Shown: positions 5,161 through 9,118 of the stretch, piece by piece
Layout: the number at the start of each line of letters is the position of its first letter
How positions within the stretch are numbered: the stretch's first letter is position 1
DNA from: an uncultured Clostridium sp.
GTDB lineage: Bacteria > Bacillota > Clostridia > TANB77 > CAG-508
NCBI GenBank assembly: GCA_900553405.1
Contig: USDF01000053.1
Span: 1-9,118, forward strand
Length of the DNA stretch: 9,118 nucleotides
Direction: 5' to 3'
Position numbers and translations under genes: made by a program
Notes under the pieces: generated by a model
Told to the model about the DNA's origin: nothing
Database searches by the model: none
What the model saw: the letters and a program-made list of their open reading frames with translations, nothing else

Positions 5161-7251
5161 ATGAGTGATTCAAAAGAAAATGTTGATGTATTAAAAATGT
5201 ATGGAGAAGACAGTACTACACAAAGAGATGAATTTTTAAAAAAGCATAACTTAAATGAAAAGGGGCTTACTAGTAAACAAGCTGAAATTAATATTAAGAA
5301 ATTTGGTCTTAACGAAACAAAAAAGGCTAAACCTAAGAAGTGGTATAATTATTTACTACAAAGTTTACTAACACCTTTTAACTGCATTTTAATTGGTATT
5401 TCAATTATCTTAATATATACAGATATATATTTAGCAATAGAACCAAGCTATGCAAATATAATAGTCATAGTAATTTTAGTTACTGCAAGTACTTTATTAG
5501 ATTTTTTTGAGTCATATAGATCTAATAAGGCAGCAGAAAAATTAAGGGAAATAGTTGAAACAACTACTACAGTTATTAGAGATAACAAAGAAATAAATAT
5601 ACCAGTTAAAAATGTAACTTTAGGAGACATTGTTTTATTGTCTGCTGGAAGTATTATACCAGCTGATTTAAGAATAATCGAATCAAAAGACTTATATGTA
5701 GGACAGGCTTCATTAACTGGAGAATCAGATAATATAAAGAAAACAGTTGAATTAGAAAACAATCAAGAAGAATTAGACAGTATATCGGATTTTGATAATA
5801 TCTGTTTTATGGGTACAAATGTTGTATCTGGTTCAGCAAAAGGTGTTGTAATAAAAATTGGAGATTCAACATATTTTGGAAAAATAGCAAATACCGTAAC
5901 TTCTGGAAAGGAAAAAACAGCATTTCAAAAAGGAATTGAAAGTATAAGTAAATTATTAATTAGAATTATGATTTTTATGATTCCAATAGTATTTTTGATA
6001 AATGTGGAAAAACATGATATTATTCTAGCATTTACTTTTGCTGTTGCAATAGCAATTTGCATAACACCACTACTGTTACCTGTTATTTTATCTTCAAGTT
6101 TATCTAAAGGTGCTGTGAGAATGTCAAAAAAGAAGACTATTGTTAAGAAGTTAGATTCAATTCAAAACTTTGGAGCAATGAACATATTCTGCACAGATAA
6201 GACGGGAACATTGACAGAAGACAAGATTGTTCTGGAAAGATACTTGAATGTAAATGGAGAAGAAGATTTTGATATTTTAAAATATGCTTTTTTAAATGCT
6301 TATTTGCAAACAGGTCTAAAGAGTAATATAGACGAGGCAGTAGTTGCTAAAGCTAAAACTCTTGGAATTGAGAATAGTGTAGAAAAATATAAAAAAATAG
6401 ATGAGATTCCTTTTGACTTTTCTCGTAGGTGTTTATCTGTAGCTGTAGAAATTGATAATAAAGATGAATTAATAACCAAAGGTGCTGTTGAAGAAATTCT
6501 AAATATTTGTACAACATTTGAATATAAGGGACAAACGGAAAAACTTACAAATGAAAAAACAGAAAATATGAAAAAAATTTGCAAAGACTTAAATGAGGAA
6601 GGCTTTAGAGTTGTTGCCATTTGTAAAAAAATTATAACTAATAATAAAAAAGATTTTAATAGCACTGATGAAAAAGACATGACTTTATTAGGCTTTATTG
6701 GTTTTCTTGATCCACCAAAGGAAAGTGCAAAAGAAGCAATAGAAGGCTTAAACAATGCAGGAATAAGAGTTATGGTTCTTACAGGTGATAATGTAGAAGT
6801 TACAAGATGCGTTTGTAATAAAGCAGGGATAAATTCAAAAGAAATCATAACTGGAAATAAAATAGATACATTATCAGATGTAGCACTATCAAGATTATTA
6901 AAAAGAAATAATATATTTGCGAAACTTTCTCCAATACAAAAAGCAAGGATTGTTAGAGTTTTAAAACAAAATGGAAATGTTGTAGGATATATGGGAGATG
7001 GAATAAACGATAGTCCAGCGTTAACAAACTCCGATGTTGGAATTTCTGTTGATACTGCAGTTGATATAGCAAAAGAAACTGCGGATATTATATTACTTGA
7101 AAAAGACCTTAATGTACTACTAGATGGTGTAATGGAACGGAAGAAAAACATATGTAAATTTAATGAAATATATAAAAATGGCAACAAGCTTCAACTTTGG
7201 GGAAGTAGTTTCAGTAATTATTGCAAGCATTGTACTACCATTTTTACCTGA
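5161..7251 (+). CDS. mgtA: MgtA-type P-type magnesium ATPase, N-terminal part of a frameshifted gene
   Basis: P3B ATPases use ATP to bring Mg2+ into the cell. Domains in order are a cytoplasmic N-terminus, M1-M2 (about 65-115), the actuator domain with LTGES (185-189), M3-M4 (about 263-312), the phosphorylation site CTDKTGTLTEDKIVLE (Asp346), the nucleotide domain with KGA (440-442), and the hinge TGDN (541-544) and MGDGINDSP (611-619). The sequences around the phosphorylation site (IQNFGAMNIFCTDKTG) and GISVDTAVDIAKETADI are typical of MgtA. Real homology ends at Met658 (7132-7134); the remaining 38 residues are out of frame. Removing one G at 7134/7135 restores DGVMNGRKTYVNLMKYIKMA and joins this part to 7163-7768, giving about 868 residues, normal for MgtA. 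In M4 the usual TPEMLP is TPLLLP (302-307). The start follows AGAGGTG at 5149-5155. Confidence 0.9.
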   Translation: MSDSKENVDVLKMYGEDSTTQRDEFLKKHNLNEKGLTSKQAEINIKKFGLNETKKAKPKKWYNYLLQSLLTPFNCILIGISIILIYTDIYLAIEPSYANIIVIVILVTASTLLDFFESYRSNKAAEKLREIVETTTTVIRDNKEINIPVKNVTLGDIVLLSAGSIIPADLRIIESKDLYVGQASLTGESDNIKKTVELENNQEELDSISDFDNICFMGTNVVSGSAKGVVIKIGDSTYFGKIANTVTSGKEKTAFQKGIESISKLLIRIMIFMIPIVFLINVEKHDIILAFTFAVAIAICITPLLLPVILSSSLSKGAVRMSKKKTIVKKLDSIQNFGAMNIFCTDKTGTLTEDKIVLERYLNVNGEEDFDILKYAFLNAYLQTGLKSNIDEAVVAKAKTLGIENSVEKYKKIDEIPFDFSRRCLSVAVEIDNKDELITKGAVEEILNICTTFEYKGQTEKLTNEKTENMKKICKDLNEEGFRVVAICKKIITNNKKDFNSTDEKDMTLLGFIGFLDPPKESAKEAIEGLNNAGIRVMVLTGDNVEVTRCVCNKAGINSKEIITGNKIDTLSDVALSRLLKRNNIFAKLSPIQKARIVRVLKQNGNVVGYMGDGINDSPALTNSDVGISVDTAVDIAKETADIILLEKDLNVLLDGVMERKKNICKFNEIYKNGNKLQLWGSSFSNYCKHCTTIFT

Positions 7252-7768
7252 AACACCAATTCAACTATTAGTAGAAGGATTATTATATGACTTTGGTCAA
7301 ATGACAATTCCGTTTGACAATGTAGATAAAGAATTGATTGGAAAGCCAAAAAAATTAAATATAAAAAGCTTAAAAAGGTTTATGTTTTTTATGGGTCCTG
7401 TAAGCTCACTATTTGATATAGTTGTATTTTTACTATTATGGTTTGTTTTCACAGTTAGAGATGTTACACACTTTCAAACAATATGGTTCACTTACAGTAT
7501 AGTATCAAATTTAATAGGAATGCACATTATAAGAACGGCAAAAACACCATTTATACAAAGTAATGCACATAAGGCTGTTTATATATCTTCAATTCTGTTA
7601 ATTATAATAGGAATTTTAGTACCATTTACGCCTCTAGGAACTGCGATAGGCTTAGCACCAATTGCATTAAAATATATTTTCATGATGTTTGGAGTCACAT
7701 TCTTATATTGTATTGTAGCAAGTTATGCAAAGAAAATTTATATAAAGAAATATAAGGAATGGATATAG
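7163..7768 (+). CDS. mgtA: MgtA-type P-type magnesium ATPase, C-terminal membrane domain (frameshifted part)
   Basis: This frame carries the last six membrane helices of the transporter begun at 5161. Family signatures are KYIKMATSFNFGEVVSV (M5), LPFLPETPIQLLVEGLLYD, the magnesium-transporter motif IPFDNVDKE, GPVSSLFDIVVF (M6 region) and a C-terminus ending KKYKEWI, all as in MgtA/MgtB. Homology extends upstream of the ATG in the same frame (NGRKTYVNL, 7136-7162), so this is not an independent gene: the ATG is internal and has no clear ribosome binding site. One extra G near 7134 separates it from the upstream part. If the frameshift is real, no full transporter is made. If it is a sequencing error, the two parts are one intact gene. 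A programmed shift is unlikely, as a +1 shift would be needed and no slippery site is evident. Confidence 0.85.
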   Translation: MKYIKMATSFNFGEVVSVIIASIVLPFLPETPIQLLVEGLLYDFGQMTIPFDNVDKELIGKPKKLNIKSLKRFMFFMGPVSSLFDIVVFLLLWFVFTVRDVTHFQTIWFTYSIVSNLIGMHIIRTAKTPFIQSNAHKAVYISSILLIIIGILVPFTPLGTAIGLAPIALKYIFMMFGVTFLYCIVASYAKKIYIKKYKEWI

Positions 7769-7796
7769 AAATAATAGAAGATATGAGATGATTTGA

Positions 7797-8029
7797 ATGA
7801 ATCAATTAAAAATAGGAACATTTTTGATAGTTTTAGGAAATTTATTATATTTAGCATTTACATTTTTTGCTGGAAATGACACAAGCAGTTTTGAAAATTT
7901 TAGTAGTGGCTTATTAGTAGGACTATCAATTGGCTGTAAATAAGTTTGGCTATATGGCTGGGATTTTATCTATTCATTTTAGCTATTGAATTTGTAGTAC
8001 GATTTTTGACAAGGATAGGTAAAAAATAA
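7797..8029 (+). pseudogene. Small membrane protein gene with a one-base frameshift
   Basis: The first frame (7797-7943) gives 48 residues with a hydrophobic N-terminal helix (FLIVLGNLLYLAFTFF) and GLLVGLSIGCK, then stops at TAA. A second hydrophobic helix continues in another frame from 7940: ISLAIWLGFYLFILAIEF, then VVRFLTRIGKK, with stop at 8027-8029. Adding one A to the AAA run at 7938-7940 joins them as GCKISLAIW, giving a protein of about 77 residues with two helices. It has a truncated relative at 5071, before the ATPase, so the two copies flank mgtA. The function is unknown. The ribosome binding site is weak (GAGATGA at about 7785-7791). This gene fills most of the 323-base gap between the ATPase and the gene at 8092; the remainder (8030-8080) shows no clear promoter. 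Confidence 0.6.
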
Positions 8030-8091
8030 TTGCAAATTACACAATTTAGTAATTAGTTGGAAAAATAGTAATTTGAAAGTGAGGTAATCTT

Positions 8092-9042
8092 ATGGAAAAA
8101 AGAAAAATAATTATTATTTTTATAGTTTTAATTTTAATTGTTATAGTAGGATTATGGGGGAATGGTATAATTCCAAAACGAATTGCACGAATATCTGCAT
8201 CTAATTATTTAGAAAAAAACTTTCCTAAAATGCAACTAGAATATGTAGATATAGAATGGAGTTCTAGTTTTGATGGTTATTCAATAAAGTTTAAGGATGC
8301 GAATAATAAAACTTACTCTTTTATAATGAACAACAAGTATTTTCCAATAAGTTTAGGACAAGGCTTGTTTGCATTTGAAGAAGAATATAGACAAAAATAT
8401 GAATGGCAAGATACAAACATAGAAAATAATGAAGAAAGTTATTTTTATGGAAAAGTAATTGAATCTAATGCAAAATATATTATAGTAGAGCCAAACGAGA
8501 ATGAAGAAGAAAGAAAATCAGCAGATAAAATTTCTGTAGGTTTAGGAGAAAATAATGATGCACTTTATACCATTGGAACTAATGTGAAAATAACTTATGA
8601 TGGTACTATACTGGAAAGTTATCCAGCACAAGTTAAAGCAACAAAAATTGAAATAAAATCTGCTGAAAACTTTGAAATACTTTTCAAAGATAGACAACCA
8701 ATAGACAGCTATAATAAAATTTATGTTGTATTAGATAAATCAGAAACGGACAAATATAATTATACTATATATGCATATGATGGAAGTGTAAATATCAAAA
8801 TTGATGGTAAAGAATATTCTTTAAAAGATGCATTATTAGAAAGTAAAATAACAATGGAAGAAATAATACAAAAAGCAAATAAAGATTTAGATAATAACAA
8901 GATAACAGGAGATATGTATAAAGATGGTGGAAGTATGATATATCAATATGATACTTATACAATAATAAAATGTCATACAATAGAAGGAAATAGAGATGTG
9001 TATATTGGGACAAAAGAAATGACATTAAATGATGTTAGATAA
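8092..9042 (+). CDS. Membrane-anchored extracellular multi-domain protein, function unknown
   Basis: This 316-residue protein has a basic N-terminus and one hydrophobic helix (about 6-23). There is no lipobox cysteine and no clear signal-peptidase site, so it is likely an uncleaved anchor with the rest outside. Three segments follow. Residues 30-105 (RISASNYLEKNFP through YFPISLGQGLFAFEEEY) resemble small substrate-like domains of Firmicute surface proteins. Residues 116-188 (YFYGKVIESNAKYIIVEP through YDGTILESYPAQVKATKIEI) look like the DUF3221 beta-barrel type. Residues 205-312 contain NIKIDGKEYSLKDALLESKI and end DVYIGTKEMTL, a pattern I associate with conserved hypothetical clostridial proteins. 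These family placements are from memory and uncertain. The start is set by GAGGT at 8081-8085. It lies on the same strand after the ATPase and small membrane gene, with no evident functional link. Confidence 0.85.
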   Translation: MEKRKIIIIFIVLILIVIVGLWGNGIIPKRIARISASNYLEKNFPKMQLEYVDIEWSSSFDGYSIKFKDANNKTYSFIMNNKYFPISLGQGLFAFEEEYRQKYEWQDTNIENNEESYFYGKVIESNAKYIIVEPNENEEERKSADKISVGLGENNDALYTIGTNVKITYDGTILESYPAQVKATKIEIKSAENFEILFKDRQPIDSYNKIYVVLDKSETDKYNYTIYAYDGSVNIKIDGKEYSLKDALLESKITMEEIIQKANKDLDNNKITGDMYKDGGSMIYQYDTYTIIKCHTIEGNRDVYIGTKEMTLNDVR

Positions 9043-9051
9043 AATATAGAT

Positions 9052-9081
9052 ATAACTTACAATTAGTAAGTTATCGCTTAC
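9052..9081 (+). other. Two mutually exclusive hairpins after the extracellular protein gene
   Basis: ATAACTTAC (9052-9060) pairs perfectly with GTAAGTTAT (9066-9074). The GTAAG part can instead pair with CTTAC at 9077-9081, which is followed by three T. The first hairpin is the stronger and may be a weak terminator or transcript end. The arrangement resembles alternative structures in leaders, but the U-run is poor, so the role is open. Confidence 0.4.
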
Positions 9082-9107
9082 TTTAATATGTATTTATTAG
9101 TAGTAAT

Positions 9108-9112
9108 AGGAG
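9108..9112 (+). promoter_or_regulatory. Ribosome binding site of a gene starting beyond the window
   Basis: AGGAG lies six bases before the right edge, so a start codon is expected at or just after the first base beyond the window. The 75 bases between 9042 and the edge contain no other gene. Confidence 0.5.
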
Positions 9113-9118
9113 AACAAA

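Noticed and set aside
7132..7160. Programmed ribosomal frameshift in the ATPase gene at AAGAAAAAC
   Set aside because: The A-rich stretch could favour a -1 shift, but restoring the frame needs +1; MgtA genes are not known to use frameshifting.
6300..7187. Long 295-codon open frame on the minus strand inside the ATPase gene
   Set aside because: The + strand here encodes unmistakable P-type ATPase motifs; the minus frame is low-complexity Ser/Phe/Leu, as expected from the complement of an AT-rich gene, and has no start signals.
8030..8058. Promoter for the gene at 8092 using TTGCAA at 8030-8035
   Set aside because: The -10 position at 17-base spacing reads TTAGTT, too poor to support a call.

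Overview
The window is very AT-rich (mostly A/T third positions, A-rich gene gaps). All credible genes lie on the + strand, with Gram-positive style Shine-Dalgarno sites and sigma-A-like promoters. UGA is used as an ordinary stop (end of the tyrosine kinase gene). Together with a CpsC-CpsD-CpsB type polysaccharide regulatory trio, this points to a low-GC Firmicute, most likely a clostridial or related gut lineage. That placement is inference; there is no rRNA or other taxonomic marker here.

Positions 1-4460 form the start of an exopolysaccharide or capsule regulatory locus. A pair of 22-base direct repeats and a good promoter precede three tightly overlapping genes: a Wzz-type membrane adaptor (150-869), its cytoplasmic bacterial tyrosine kinase with an unusual ~100-residue charged tail (869-1852), and the cognate PHP-type phosphatase (1849-2622). 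A second promoter drives a small three-helix membrane protein of unknown function (2757-3095), closed by a strong terminator. A third promoter appears to lie inside that terminator's left arm. It would drive a Wzz-kinase fusion (3206-4396) whose nucleotide-binding P-loop is destroyed, so it looks like a pseudokinase paralogue of the first two proteins. The window thus holds a kinase/phosphatase switch plus a likely non-catalytic partner.

Positions 4461-5160 are a scar-like region. A peroxiredoxin reading frame starts at 4464 and stops at a UGA exactly where the peroxidatic cysteine codon belongs. Beyond it the sequence loses family similarity and becomes less AT-rich, with an orphan ORF (4693-4995). 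A perfect 16-base-arm palindrome (4971-5005) follows and supplies the -35 box of a very good extended -10 promoter.

Positions 5071-9118 hold a MgtA-type P-type ATPase split by one extra G near 7134. It is flanked by two related small membrane-protein genes: a stop-riddled remnant upstream at 5071 and a one-base-frameshifted copy downstream at 7797. Next comes a membrane-anchored extracellular protein of unknown function (8092-9042), then competing hairpins and a ribosome binding site at the right edge announcing another gene. The cluster of breaks in 4617-8029 suggests either a decaying, recombined segment or assembly/sequencing error; the sequence alone cannot separate these.
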